Source: Diphasiastrum complanatum (Eukaryota; Streptophyta; Lycopodiopsida; Lycopodiales; Lycopodiaceae). From it: a stretch of 64,000 nt of DNA. Location: positions 33,672,571 through 33,736,570 of the forward strand of contig CM055096.1 of assembly GCA_029204225.1 (NCBI GenBank), given 5' to 3'. Below the pieces are notes generated by a model. It was given only the letters and a program-made list of their open reading frames with translations. It searched no databases and was not told the DNA's origin. Positions within the stretch are counted from its first letter, which is position 1, and each line of letters opens with the position of its first letter. The translations under genes were made by a program, and so were the position numbers. Below, piece after piece: positions 33,111 through 47,300 of this stretch.

Positions 33111-36100
33111 GTGATTGGGATTTTTTATGAGGGCGGCCACCTACTTTTATAAAACAGTTGACTCGAGCTACCAAGAGGGTAATTATGCATGATCTAAGGC
33201 TTTGATAGCCAGGGGTTTAGGGTCTACCCTAATGGCACTCTACCTAATCTCATATCCGAGATCATTTGATATGGATTGAGAGCTCATTTTGTACATACTT
33301 CGAGAGATTATCAAGAGATGGTGATTTTGGCAAGTTTGCTCTTTGAAATTGATGAATGATGGATGTGATATTTTTTGTGTCTAATGAATAGATCTAAATC
33401 TGAACAAAGTATCATACTTTTCACGTGTGTGACAAGATGTGAAGATCAATTATTTCTAGTTTTATTATGGTGTTCAAAAGCTCTTGCCAATTAGATACAA
33501 AATAGGTTGAATTGTGTGCTAGTTTTCTATCTATTAGATATAAGTGAAACCTTTGATGCTTTTTCAAGGTTTTAGTATCCAAATGAGGTTCATAACCTTT
33601 GATTTTAACATGGTCTCAAAGCCCAAATGCAACCATCAAGGCTCAAATACAAGGAAGAGAGAAGCAATTACAAGTTGATGATTGTTTAATTTTTATTGCC
33701 CTTATTACTACCTTAAGTTTGATGATGTTCCTTCAAGTGTGAATGAAACTGTAGCAACAAAAGAGTGATTTAATGTAATGAAAGGCAATGGCTCAAGATC
33801 ATGTGAACTTGAGGCCATGTGTCTACCTCTATTCTGACGTTGGCACTTTCTAGACAAGGTCCTCTCTTTTTTTTCTTCTTCATATAGTTCTAACCATTTA
33901 TCCATAACTCCACAATTATAAAGCATGAATGTAGAAATTTTTTCTTGTTGGAAGGGTGCCAACCTGTGGACCTTTCCCATCCCTTGAGGTTTTTTACTAG
34001 TTACCTCTTTGGCTTTCTCATCACGCCACAATAGTGGAGCAGATGGATGTAGTTGGCGCAAAATTTCAGTAACATAAAAGAGAGATTCATGTACTAACCA
34101 TCCCTCTGACATGCTACCTTCAGGCCTTGCCTTTTGACGCACAAAATCTTTTAAGACTTTCATGTACCTTTCCATAAAGGACATCCACCTAAAAAGTCGC
34201 AAATGGTTAAAAGTAAGTGTTTTATTTAATGAGTTCATGTATCAATTGATTTAGTTTAAATACACATGCAAAAGATAATTTATGCACTTATACCTAGTGT
34301 GCACTGGACCAGCAATAGAAACTTCTTCAACCAAGTGCACCAATAAATGCACTTGTGAGTCCATGATGGAAGTCGGAAAATATCTCTCAAACATGCACAC
34401 AATCTCCACCATATCCTCATGTCTCTTGCAAAGATCCAGCTCACGAATTTCTTTTGAACACATCCATCTACAACATATTCAATCCATTTTATGTCTATTT
34501 GAATTTTCAATCAATAAATACTAAATAAAAAAATGCACCGAGTACATGTAAATACCTCACAATGATTGATAGTTTGTATATGGTCTCACAAATATTTTTT
34601 CACAAGCACCCACAAATTGACAATGGATAGATAAATTGAATTATCTTTAGCCAATCATGAGATTTGAGACTTGCAACTTTCCATCCACTATGAATGATGA
34701 CCATAGAGAAAGGGCAAAACCAGTTGGTGTTCTAATGTCATGAATAATGGAGCACACATGGTTAAGCTCCTCCTTAGTGAATGTCCAAGGTACTTTTGGA
34801 GCATGATCTTCACAATCCTTTATCCAATATTATTTTTTGGTGTTTGATTCTTTTAGATCGTGCCTTGTAGCAATGGTATCTTTTTCACCAATCAAGTGTT
34901 TCCAAATACATTCACCCACATTTTTAAATATGTGCATGGAATCAAGTAGGTGATTAATCAAAAGGTTAATCCAATATTCCAAACGATGAAATATAGATAA
35001 TCCTCATACCATCGATTGGCTTTGCTTGAGATTCCTCCCATAGTATTTGCCAATCTTTCACGGACATCCTCTTTGGAGGCATCTCTCTCTCAACTCTTCC
35101 TCCAAAACCTCTTCTATGAGTGTCTCTGAATGGATGGCCTTCATCCAAGTATTTATGATGATTTTCATAAACCACTTTTTTGAGACTAAAAGAGTATCTT
35201 CCCACAAGATTTGGCTCGCACAAAAAACAAGCATTTTTTCCAGCTGTTTGAAAGCCTGCCCAACAAATGGATACTATCAATCACTATTAAAAAAAGTATA
35301 TGTCAAAGAATAATTATAGCCATTGTAGTATATCATGTAAATGTCAAGAATTACTAGTTGTATGTAACTGTAAACAAACTCCTATGTACACAAGATAGAC
35401 ATTGTTTGAATGATTACCTGAGCATTCACCTAATCCTGGATAGTCATGCATTATCCACATTACAATGACATGTAGTGTAAACTCCCTCTCATGTAAGGGG
35501 CGTGAAATCTCATATGCTTTTATCCCCTTCCACAAATCTTCCAACTCGTCAATAAGCGGCTCAAGATACACATCCATGTTTAACCTTGCAACCTTGCGTT
35601 TTCCAGAAATTAAAAGTGCCAACATAATGTGTCCCTTTTTTGTACTCAACCAAGGATGAATATTATAATTTACCAAGCAAACAGGCCAAATGGACCACGT
35701 AGTTGCTCGTACACCAAAGGGGTTCACACCATTTGTTGCAAGACCAAATCTCACATTTCTTGACTCATTGGCAAAGCTTGGATACTCTTTGTTGATGTGT
35801 TTCCATGTAGGTGAATCTGAAGGTACCCTCATCATCCCATCTGTAGAGGTATGGTGTGCATGCCAGTCCATAAGTTGTGCAAGAGATTTACAACGAAATA
35901 AATGTTGCAATCGTGGAATTACTAGAAAATGTTGTAAAACTTTGCACGGAATGGTTTCCCCTTGCAAATCATCTCTATATCAAGGAGTATCACAAATGGG
36001 ACATTTCTTGAGTGATTCGTACCTTCCTCGATATAAAATACAACCTTTTGGACATGCATGATATTGCTTGTAGTCCATCCCGATGTTAGACAACATCTTT

Positions 36101-36263
36101 CGTGCCTCATCTCTTGTCTCAGGCATGACATTCCCTTTTGGGAAAATTTTGTTTTTCAATAGTCTGTACATGACAAAAGAAGTCATAGTAAAAAAGTTAT
36201 CACTCGATGTCCAAATTGTAAATTTTGTTTCAAAGCAAAAATGACAAGTAGATGAAAAAAAAA

Positions 36264-36660
36264 TTACTCAAAAAGGTCCAAACCAGCCTTAGGAAAGTGT
36301 TCACTAGGCATGATCATGTACATTCGACCCCAATACGTAAATGGTGTTCCATTTAATGGTAATGGTGATTGGAGTGGCCAACACGAATATCTACTTCTAA
36401 TAAAATTTTTTACTAATGGTTGCAAGCTAGGTGGAAGAGGAAGGTCAAACAAAGAACCTAGAATGTCTTTTGACACATCAAAAGTGCGTAGTAATTTGCA
36501 ATTATCTTTCAAACTAGTCATAATACGTCCAAGACGTGTTCTCTTTTTTAAAGGGGTGGTCATGTTTGTGGAATCCACGTGGAGTATCGTGGAGGACTCA
36601 TGTGCAACATCTAGGATAGGTGCGGTTGGGTGGTAAGAATGTTCTAGAGATTTGTAGACA
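36264..36660 (-). pseudogene. Possible extra transposase exon
   Basis: A minus-strand open stretch with TPLKKRTRLGRIMTSLKDNC, FDLPLPPSLQPLVKNFI and GTPFTYWGRMYMIMPSEHFP lies between the N-terminal and central transposase blocks. I do not recognise it; its place and strand suggest it is part of the same gene. Confidence 0.45.
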
Positions 36661-36683
36661 TGGATTGAATCACAAGGCATTGA

Positions 36684-36816
<133 letters not shown>

Positions 36817-37165
36817 CATGAAACATAAATTAATATATAACACAAACTGTAAACCAGTAGCATGAAACACACACACAAACATACATAGACACACGCACGC
36901 ACACACACACCCACTCACACCGACCCTAAACACACATGAAGAGAAAAACAGAGAGAACATTATAGAGTGCTAATCAAAACTCTTGAACCACAGAATTATA
37001 TCCTACTCCAGAATGTCACCATATGCTCCCTCCCTGTGGCATTTGGGCTTTTTTGTGGAACTCATCTTCCAACAAAAAACATTTGAACCACGCCTTTAAC
37101 GGAAGAAAACAAGGGCTACACACCTTCCTAGAATTGGGAGTGTTGGTTACCTTTAACTCTTTCAT

Positions 37166-37292
<127 letters not shown>

Positions 37293-37337
37293 AACGTGAA
37301 CGAGAGGCTATTATGGGTGATTGAATATGGAAATCAA

Positions 37338-37515
37338 GATTAACTACATCTAATCATTCTATTTGGATTTTTTCTTTTAAAAGCAAGTGAGAGATTAACT
37401 TCATCTAATCATTCTATTTGGATTTTTCCTTTTAAAAGCAAGTGAGAGATTGACTTCATCTGAATATTCTATTTGGATTTTTCCTTTTAGAAGCAAGTGA
37501 GAGATTAACTTCAAA
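37338..37515. repeat. 55-bp minisatellite, just over three units
   Basis: Units start GATTAACT at 37338, 37393, 37448 (GATTGACT) and 37503, each containing TTCTATTTGGATTTTT and AAGCAAGTGAGA. Confidence 0.9.
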
Positions 37516-37959
37516 GTATCGTGGCACTCATTCTATCGCTCAATATTTATTGGACAAACTATACTTGAAGTGTCATAAGGGTCAAAGATTAAAGCATTTC
37601 CGAAAAACACTTTAACGAGTTTACCTCTCGTACTCTTGGATTCTCTGTGTGCACTCCATTGGCCCAAATATGATTGCTGACAATCCTCCTTGTCCGAATC
37701 CTAAGGCCTTTGCATTGTGTGCATGTACATGGTATCCTCTCAAAATATTTTGGTTGAAACTGGTCCAATAATCCAATTGCGAATTGCACAAATTCTTTCA
37801 ATGTCAGTCAAGTGAAAATTGACAAATTCTAACATGTGACGAATTGTAACATGTGACAAAAATTGACAAAATAGTCTTTGTACATTTAATGCATTTTCAA
37901 CCTTCATTTGTGATGGAGTGGTGTCTTGGCTTTCCAAAGAGCAATATACTCTATCCAAA

Positions 37960-39590
37960 GAGCAAATCGGATTACATCACTATTACAAATAAAAAAATTA
38001 TGACATAAATCAATATACATACATGTGATGGATCAATAGGCAGTCTACGTCGACTGATGGAAGAGCTTGAAGATGAACCAGTCAATAGTTGTTCATTGTA
38101 CTTCAGTCTTGCTTGCTCCTTTTTCTGTGATAGAGCTCAATTCTTTTTTCTTTCTCTAAATCACATGGAGGTACGATAATTTCTCTGGAATTCATAATTC
38201 CAATCAATTGTCATTGTAAGAATAAATTTGCAAGAAAAATTATACACTCATATTCAAATAACAAATAAAGTGCAATTGATGTCAATATCAATAACAATAT
38301 ATACCTACTGTTGCGATCATGAGATGAATCGCTATCTGATGATGATGACATCATCGATGACATATACACACTGTAGCCAACTACTCTATACCACATCATA
38401 AGTAATCATTATGAGACCGTATGTACTGAACAAATATAATAAAATTTGTTAAAGACATGCCAACATGTAATTCATGTATATTCTACTTATGCTTAATGTA
38501 AATCTAATATTCTAGTAGCATTGCTATCAAGAAAATTGCTTGGGTGGGGCAACACATGACGAGCAATCAGAATGAGGTTCATATTGACAAATGTTAGACA
38601 TCAGTAGATAGTGCGTGCAGCCCTATCTCAACTAATTTAAAGACCACATAGCAGTCAATGTTCGAAGCTCTCAGTTTAAACTCTTGTGTAAGATGAGTGA
38701 TGATCTCACTCGATGTTTTTTTCAAGATGGAATAATCAAAATCAAACAATCAGTCATATATTCAATTGATTCATTGCCCACTCAATCACTCATTTGATTA
38801 ATTAATACTAGTTAGCTAAAGATAAATCTCTTTGGATTGGCCTAGTGTGCCATGGTATCTCATGATGAGCAATATGCATTCGCCCTTTCTATCTATGGTT
38901 GCTTTGAATGCAAGAAATCATATACTAGATAACACACCATTGATCAACATCTTTATTACAATGCTAAATGATATTCCAACTAATGACTATGATTTCATAT
39001 TAGGTTATATAGGTCACACACCAACAATTAAAAAGATTTATCATATAGGTCACATATCACTAAGGTCCTCAATATAACATAAATGCTTTTGATCATGAAT
39101 CTAAATGACCCCATGAAACCATTTAAGAGGCCACATGACAAAAGCAAAAAAAAAATTATTCGAGAGGGACCCTCTCACGTGCCAAGAGAGGAAAAAAAAA
39201 CGCGTGGAACATCCACGCGTGGATAACTTCTGCGTGGATAATCCACGCGAAACTTGAATGCCAATAAAATAGCATTTCCGCAAGCATTCTTGCTCCTCTT
39301 CTTTTGCTTTCAAGTTTTATAGGTTTTCTAATCTAGTGTTTAGTGCTCTTGCTTGCTATTGCTCTTCTAAGCTCTATAGATCTTGCTTGCTTGCTTGCTT
39401 GCTTTTGGTTGCTCTTCATTGCTAGTGATCTTGCTCTTGCTTTTGCTTGCTCTATTGATCTTGTTTGTTCTTGCTTACTATTAATCTATTGCTTTCTATT
39501 CATTGCTTACTCTTCTAATCTAAAAGTCTTCAATACTCTTTCACTCCCATTCTCCACTACTTTCTAGCTTTTAAAGTTTTTCTTTGATAC
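37960..39590. promoter_or_regulatory. Shared intergenic region between the two divergent transposon genes
   Basis: The transposase points left and the acidic-protein gene points right, so both promoters should lie here. At 39200-39250 there is a cluster: CGCGTGGAACATCCACGCGT, a perfect ATCCACGCGTGGAT (39211-39224) and GCGTGGATAATCCACGC. This is the same motif as at the element ends, so self-regulation by an element-encoded binding protein is possible (inference). Confidence 0.55.
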
Positions 39591-39591
39591 A

Positions 39592-40720
39592 ATGTCTTCA
39601 AGTGGTAGGTCAAGTGGAAGGTCAAGTGGGAGACCATCTAGGAGAAGAGCTCGTGAGGAGCCCAAAGAATATAATCAAGAGTGGTTTGAGAATCTATCTC
39701 CTCAACAAAGAGATAGAATAAAAAATCTTGTGTTATCTTCTTCAGGTGAATCATCTGAGAGAAGAGCTTCCGAAGATGCCCCTTCCCAAGAATCGTGTAG
39801 TGTGTATTCTGATCTTAATCCACGTGGTGGAGTTATAAAAAATACGCGTGGCAATGTAGTTCATGCCCGTTTGCGTGATTTAGTTGCTTTATATTTTGGT
39901 AAAGATTACATGATCGATTGGTCCTCCCAATCGCTTGAAGACAAAAATAAAATAATAGAGATTTTGTATTCTGAATTCCCTCAATATAATGCTTTTAGTA
40001 GGACTTGGGCCTTGAATACAATGTGCCTTTGGATTCGAAACAAAAGACAATTGATGAGAAGAGTCGTGAGGAATCCCAAGAATCCCACAAAGCCTAGATG
40101 GTGCTCCAAAAGGGTTTGGAGGAAGGTGAAAGAGGAATTGTTGCAAAACAATCCCCAAAAGTATGAACAACAACGTAGGGCTGCCGCCGAGAAGCTCTTA
40201 AAACATGGCCAAAGTCACTTGGGATCGGGAGGAAGGGGCAATCTAGAGGCCCAATTTGTAAGTGCAATATTTTTTAATATGATTCTATTTTTGTAGTGAG
40301 ATTGTTAATGTTTTTTATTGCTAAACTATGTTTTTTTGTTGAATGTAGCTTAGTGATTTTGGAAGACACGTGACCGCCGCGGAGTACAAGCAAGGTTACG
40401 GTCATGGATATGTCAGCCTTAAGGCTTTTATGGAATCCCATGGATTGCTTCCAATCGTGAACTCTTAACCTTTATTGTTTTGTGATTGTTTACTTTGTGG
40501 TTTACAAGTACGTTAATCTCAATTTAATTAAATCTTTGATTCTATTTTGTAGAGAGGCTCTACAACTTCAAGTGTTCGTGATGTGGAAGAAAATGTGGAA
40601 AATGTGGAAGAGAACGTGGAAGAGTACGTGAATGAGAGCAAAGGGGAGTTTGAAGATGTGGACACCAATGTACACCTACAAGATGAAGGAGGCGAGGAGG
40701 GAGGAAGTGATGATGAGTAG
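39592..40720 (+). CDS. Transposon-encoded acidic protein, three exons, unassigned (TnpA-like position)
   Basis: Exon 1 39592-40257 starts with MSSSGRSSGRSSGRPSRRRA (S/R-rich), then LSPQQRDRIKNLVLSSS, HARLRDLVALYFGKDYM, a Trp/Arg-rich block (WIRNKRQLMRRVV; PRWCSKRVWRKVKEELL) and NNPQKYEQQRRAAAEKLL. Donor TTT|GTAAGT; acceptor TTGAATGTAG. Exon 2 40349-40456 (LSDFGRHVTAAEYKQGYGHG...) ends ATC|GTGAAC; acceptor TATTTTGTAG. Exon 3 40553-40720 is highly acidic (repeated VEENVEN; ends EEGGSDDE, TAG). All junctions are phase 0; about 313 residues. If exon 2 is not spliced, it stops at 40466. The order basic block then NNP..YEQQR..A resembles the end of plant Ptta/En/Spm transposase accessory proteins, but I cannot assign a family. 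No stops inside; better preserved than the transposase. Confidence 0.65.
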
Positions 40721-40886
40721 AGGTTTTTAAATTAAATGTAAGGCCTTGTAGAAGTCAATGTAGGAAGAGAGAATTTATTCTCTCATCAATGTACTTTTTT
40801 TTAAATCAATCAATATAATGTTTTGGCATCACATCATTCTTGCAAAAATTTTGAATGCATATATTTTTAATTCATGAATGAAAATG

Positions 40887-41012
40887 TATAGTCTATTGAA
40901 TGCACATCTATTGATTGCAAATGTATCTATTGATGTATTCAATGCAATGTATAGTCTATTTAATGCACATCTATACAATGCAAATGTATCCATTAATGAA
41001 TTTAATGCAATG
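40887..41012. repeat. 63-bp tandem repeat, two units
   Basis: TATAGTCTATT.AATGCACATCT...GCAAATGTATC.ATT.ATG.ATT.AATGCAATG at 40887 and 40950. Confidence 0.85.
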
Positions 41013-41449
41013 TATCTATTTTAGCACATGATTTGCATGCTAGAATGCACAATGGAAAGTAATGGAAAGCACAATGGAAAGTAATGGAAACCACAATATA
41101 ATGCATCAATAGATAACACATTAAGTTATCAGCTAAATATCAAATGAATCAAAATAAATGTGAATTTACCTTTACTATTGTATCTCCATTGTTTTGCAAT
41201 CTTTGCTTTTCCTTTTGCATGCACTTGATCTTTGAATCCTTTGCAATGAAAGCTCATTTTTCATTTTTCATATCCAAACCTACATCACAAACAAAAAAGA
41301 TCTTAAAACTTACAAAACACATACTATTAACATCCATCAATGAACTAAAAATTCTAAACACTATCAATCTTCCCACTCACATTCATCCTCATCTCATTCT
41401 CACTCCCATCTATACTCACACAACACAAAAATAGAAAGTCACCTCTAGT

Positions 41450-42014
41450 TTTGGAGCGAACCACATTTTGGTTCGCGCCAAAATTTGCTTTATCCACGCA
41501 AATTCCAGAAACCTATCCGCGTGGATACCGTGTGGATATAAAAAAAAATCTATCCATGCGGTATCCACGGCCTCAACTCTTTGGATTTTGCATGGATAAA
41601 GCAAATTTTACATGGATAATTCACACATGGATAATTATCCACACAATATTCACGCGAAAGCCGAGCTTTTTTTATTTAATTTTTACTATGGTGTGAATAA
41701 TCCACGCGTGGATTATCCACGCGAAATTAGAATTCCTATTTTTGGCTCCGAATGTCAGAGGTTTGCTCGGCTGCCGGTAGTCAGACTTGGCATGAATAAT
41801 CCACGCGTGGATAATCCACACATTTTGAATTTCACAACATCCGGCCGATCTGCTGCTGGAAATGACATTTGCGTGGAACATTCGTGCATGGATAATCCAC
41901 GTGCTTGTATCCACGCGTATATCCACGCCAATCCACGGCTATATCCATGCAATTTTTTTTTTGACCGCGCGTCCTAGTTGTATTGTGCGTGGATATTTGC
42001 TATATGTGTTCTTA
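41450..42014. repeat. Right subterminal repeats with ATCCACGCGTGGAT palindromes
   Basis: Perfect 14-mers at 41700-41713 and 41799-41812, and many variants (ATCCGCGTGGATACC, ATCCACACATTTT, TATCCACGCGTATATCCACG). Mirrors the left end at 32491-32900. Confidence 0.88.
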
Positions 42015-42290
42015 TGGATGTAGACAATCGTAAGTCCACATCTGGATTTACATTCTTCTTCAACGGCGGTCCTATCTCATGGAACAATCGTAAGCAAACC
42101 TCTATCGCTCTTTCTTCTATAGAAGCAGAATACATTGCTGCTTCCCAATCTATTAAAGAAGCGTTTTGGTTGAGAAATTTACTATCAGACGTTAGTTTGT
42201 ATCAATACAGCCCCACAATTATATTCTGTGATAATCAGAGTGCATTCTGTCTGACTTTCTTACTGCTTAATCTAGTAGTCTGCTCTTTGT
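42015..42290 (+). pseudogene. copia RNase H end (3' part of the split pol)
   Basis: VDNRKSTSGFTFFFNGGPIS, then SSIEAEYIAASQSIKEAFWL and IIFCDNQSAF, an RNase H with its DN motif, cut off shortly after. It continues in phase the reading frame that ended at 32490, which ties the pieces to one element. Confidence 0.9.
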
Positions 42291-43000
42291 GAACTATTAT
42301 TAGTCTAGTTGTTCGCGACTAATATTTAGTCTTGCCTTTCGCGACTAATTCACGCCTGATAATTTGTCTAGCTATTCGCAACAAATTATCTTTCTGATGT
42401 TTTGTTGCTTAATGTTTGGCTACATAATCAGATCGAATGTGATTTCTATCACTAATGTTCTGTTCGAGTCTGATAGGCGTAGTCATGCTTAAGGAAAGAG
42501 TTAGATAGCTCATTCCACTGCGCATGAACATTCTCCATTTGAGTTCGTTTCTGTTCGAGCTATCCTTTCATTTTTCACACCCCTCTTTCCCAACAAGGAG
42601 AGTGCAGGATGGAGCATTACTAGCTCATTATCATCTAGTAGCATGAGGGTGTATTTTACTATATGTTTTGTAGTTTGTTGAGCATTTGTGTAATTGTCTT
42701 TGATGTCTTGTCAACGTTTATTAGATAGTGTTCATTTGTTTTCTACAGCTATTGACATACTTTTTCTTGGTTTTGATTCTAGGATTTTGATTTGAAGTTG
42801 GTTTGCAGTCATTTTGCTTTGCAAAAGGTTTGCAGCATTTTGTAATTAGATATTGTTCATTTGTTTTCTACGACTGTTGACATATTTTTGTACAGCTATT
42901 GTTGTGATTTTCTTGTTTTTTATTCTAGGATTATGCTTTGAACAAGGTTTGCAGTCATTTTGTTTTGAAAAAGGTTTCCAGCATTCTGTTTTTAGACTTT
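42291..43000. repeat. Non-coding stretch with a tandem duplication
   Basis: 42723-42847 and 42848-42998 are imperfect copies (GTTCATTTGTTTTCTAC, GTTGACATA-like phrase, TTCTAGGATT, TTTGCAGTCATTTTG, AAAAGGTTT.CAGCATT). 42291-42370 repeats TCGCGACTAAT. It may be LTR debris; no gene seen. Confidence 0.6.
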
Positions 43001-43004
43001 ATGG

Positions 43005-44319
43005 ATGTTGATAGTGAGGGCAGAGGTATTGCGTGTCCATCCTTTGATCTTCATTTATCTCAAGATGATAATGAGTCATAAGAAGAAGATCCAACCAAGG
43101 GAGACCAAGAATGATGATCAACCATCAAGCTCCAAAGGTGGAAAGAAAAACAAAGCCAAACTTAAGTGCTTCTTTTGTGGTAAGAAGGGACACTTTGCAA
43201 CCGAGTGTTACAAGAAAAAGAATGCACAAGGAGAGAGCAAGCAAAGCAACATCACCCTTGAGGAAGATGAGGATGAAGTGGATTCATCCTTGATGGCATC
43301 TACATCAACATCCAAGAGCTACTCCAATGACACATGGTGGATTGATAGTGGGGCTAGTTCCCACATGACATTCCAAAAGGATTTTTTCTCAACTCTTGTA
43401 CCTTTTGTAGGTTGTAAAAAGTCTGTTCTAACATCAAGTGATCAAGAATGTAGAATATATGGAGTGGGAACTATTCCCTTAAGTCTTGGATCCTCTAAAA
43501 GAGTAGATCTTGATAATGTACTCTATGTTCCTACACTCACTAAGAATTTGTTAAGTGTAGGACAATTGATGGATGATGGTTTAGATGTCCATTTTAAGCA
43601 AGGTGTTTGCTCCATAATGATGAATGACACTTGCTTTGTATAGGGATTCAAGCAAGGAAAGCTTTTCAAGCTAGATGCTAATGTTTTTCTTGAAAGTGTG
43701 AACATGGTGAAGGAGGAGCTCAATCAAGTGGAGCTTTGGCATAAGAGGTTGGGGCATCCCAACTTCAAATCAATCAAGATGCTATGCACCAAGGATCTTG
43801 CTCTTGGCCTTCCAAAGACACTCCCAAAGTGTGGAAAAAGACAAGGCAAGGTTAGTGGCAAAGGGGTTCTTGCAAACCAAGGGAGTAGATTTTGATGAAA
43901 CTTTTGCTCCTATTGCTAAACTAGTTTCCATAAGGTTGATAATTTCTCTTGCAACTAGTTTCAATTGGCCTCTATTTCAACTTGATGTGACTAATGCATT
44001 TCTCAATGGTTATTTGGAAGAGGAGATCTTCATGAGGCAACCCGAGGGCTTCATCAAAGAAGCTCAAGAAGAGAAAGTGTGTTTGTTGCTAAGAAGCCTT
44101 TATGGGCTTAAGCAAGCACCTAGAGCTTGGTACTCGAGGTTGAATGCTTTCTTGAACTCTATAAGATTTGTTGTAAGTGCTTATGATCCTTCTTTGTACT
44201 TAAGATTCAATGCTGGTAAAATCATCATTCTCATTTTGTATGTTGATGACATTATCCTTAGTGGAAATGATCATGATGGTATACAAGAAGTGAAAGTAGC
44301 ATTGTCTAAAGAGTTCTAG
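43005..44319 (+). mobile_element. Deleted copia element: gag-protease joined to RT
   Basis: 43005-43643 encodes CFFCGKKGHFATEC (CCHC), WWIDSGASSHMT (intact protease site) and LYVPTLTKNLLSVGQL. A TAG at 43641-43643 precedes GFKQGKLFKLD; then come LWHKRLGHPNF and LPKCGK of integrase, ending near 43842. From there the RT follows directly (KDKARLVAKGFLQTKG, FQLDVTNAFLNGYLEEEIFM, SLYGLKQAPRAW, LYVDDIILSGND), ending in a stop at 44319. The integrase catalytic core, RT N-terminus and RNase H are missing. LTRs not found. Confidence 0.9.
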
Positions 44320-47300
44320 CATTGGCTGATATTGAGCACTTTAGTTCATGTTGCTCACCACCCACACATATTTGAATGACTGGCATTGCCCATACGTAAT
44401 TATCTACACTTAGAAGCCATGATTAAAAGAACTTGTTTGGTAGAAAAGTCCATTTGTGACACTATAGTAATTTTGGAAATCTCAAGTCTTAGTCTTCTTT
44501 GATGAGGTCCGATCTTGAACTTAAGTTCAAGCAAACAAACTTGAGAAAGAACTGATATCAAAAAAAAAAAATGATATCAATAAAATAGTCTTGATTTATC
44601 TAAAACATTTGTGTCAGTAGAAAAGGCTTTAAATTTTCTTATTTCCATCAGAAATACAACTTTTTGTACAACATGCTCAATTTATGGATGGCTACACTAA
44701 TTAAACTTGAAAAGATGGAAAATGACATCAATGAAAATTTATGGATACAATGGTAGTTATCATATTTTTTATTGTGCCAACAACAAACTGGCCAAGACCA
44801 TTCTACTCTACAAGGTTCCCAACAAGTATTTTGAGTCGTTATATCTAGAGGAGCACCTAAGCCTTTTTACAATTGAAAACAAAGTTTTTGGTGGATGAAG
44901 AAGTAGAAGATGAGCACTCAACAAGAGAAGCTGAAACGGAAAAATGTAGAATAGTTTGACTCATGATTTGTCAAAAATGTTCATTATTACTTTCTATGAC
45001 TTTACTGGTTTTCCATCTTAAGCAAAGGTCTTGGGCACTAGAGTTATGGGTGTCGAACTAAACGACGTGCTAGGATCTATTGCAAGAGGACAAGCCAAAA
45101 CATTGTGAATTTTGCTATGATGAGAGTGAGAGTAGTCATATTGCGATTGATTTGTTGTCTTTTGATGATCTTGAATTTATATGTTCAACTTTTCAGTAGT
45201 ATTCATCATTGTCCAAATTCAACTTGGATTCGATGTTACAACATAAAATCAATGAATGCAAAGTCAAACTTCACATAGTCAATTTCATCATAGGGTATAA
45301 CCTAGTCATGTAACAATGTGTGATGTGTTCAAATTTCACTTTGCTCACTCATAGCTCAATTTAGAAAATCATATTGCATTTATTTTGTAGTATGGGTGGT
45401 ATTTATGACTAATAGAAATAAAACACAACTCAACTAATGACACTCACAACTACATATCTACTCATAAAAAAGGCCGCACTCCATACAATCAATACTATTT
45501 AATCTAGAGTTTAACTTTATCTTTTAAAAACTTTATGTGGATTCTTTTCAAAACTTAAAAAATTTCATCACATAAATTTGTGTGTCAAGATTTAACTTTT
45601 TCTCCTAAAATGATTGCATTTCTTAACCTTTTCAATTAGATCTTTTTTATTGGATAAGATACAATACTACCTGTTTGTTTAGGCATGTGAACCATCCTAG
45701 TTCTGTGTACTTATTCTTGGTGACAACTTCACTTGGCTTGAAACATCCACTATAAGATGGAAGTTCATTTTTATATAATACTCCATGCTCTCTAATTGCA
45801 TCAAGATCTAGAAAAAGGCTTATATACATGTCCATACAAATCATGCATCATTAAATTCTCAACAATGATATTTTGCGAAGTCATTAATGTAAGCTGTCTT
45901 TAATGATTTCAAAATACATTCAAACTTTAGGTTTGTTAGAATACTTCAAGAATAGCATTGCTAAGTATCAACCCTTTCATGTGACTTTTACAAAGATTAG
46001 TTCATTAGTTCATACAATGATAGGGCAATAAAGTGAATGTACTAGGACCACATGCCATTGAGGTGGTCACATGTTATGGAGATTACAATGAAGCAAGGTT
46101 AGGAATTTGATTGCTCTATTAGTAGATGTAAGAAATGAAACTCATAGAAAAAGTACTCCTACTTGGATTCACAGAAGTTTAACTAGTTCATTTCTAAGGT
46201 ACAAGCTCATGATGCTAGAGGTAGGTTCAAAGTATGCAAGCAAAAAAACAAATAGGATGGATGACAATAAAATTGGTGTTGATAGACTACCAGCCAACAT
46301 TGAGAAATATAAGAACAATGCTTTGAAGGAGTCTTGTATTGCTTGGCCAACCATTCCTTTTGACTCATTTCTAATGCACCAAAATAGCTGTATATGAATC
46401 TTGACAAGACCACTTGGTGACTAATGAAAAAGATGAATTTTCAACCTCATCTCTTGAATATTTGACACTTGAGATGGCATATACGTGTATAGCTAAAAAG
46501 CGTCATTGAAGATGAGGAGAAACTTGCAATACCCTACTAAATTAAACAAAGTAATCAATACATTGCAAGAACCTTTGTCTCACAGGGGACAAAAGAATCA
46601 TCTAAAAATTAAAAGACAAAAAGAAAAAAAAAAACAAAGATTGCAATTTGGAATAAGTATAAAAGTTTGAAAACTCATTTTCAATGCTCAAACTCACCTA
46701 AGAGTGAAGTCATCTTCTAGCAAGTCATCACAATATTTTACGCAACAGCAACAAAGCTAAAAATATTCTTGTTATTGTGATGATGAAAAAATGATTTATT
46801 TGTTTGAGACTAGATGCAAAGTTTATCAATTCTTCTTATCAATGTGATGCATTATTCATTCTTGTTAGATATTATGATATTTGCAATAAGGTCAGTTACG
46901 TAGTTTGCAACAATATTTTTCACTTCTTTTAATGCTATTTCCAGAAAATGGTTACAATAAAAATTCTCAATTTTTTGATACTATTCTCTGGTAACAAATT
47001 ATATAAGTTCTAAGGAGATGTTATAATGTGTTTCTCGATCTTGGCACTTCTCGATGTCTCTAACAACTCAACATCTCCCAAAAGAAAACTTGCACTGCAC
47101 AATTAACTTTTGCTGTAAAACCGCATGCTCAGAAAGATAAGCCCATGTCACAAGATTGAACTAGATGCTGAAAACTCGAAATCTGTAGCCGTTTAGGACT
47201 AGTATTTTTTATGTTGGAACTTAATTGCTTTCAATTGAGTTATTTCTTCTGAAATTATCGCTTGCAGACACTTCAGTCATACAGGATCATCGGATACTGC

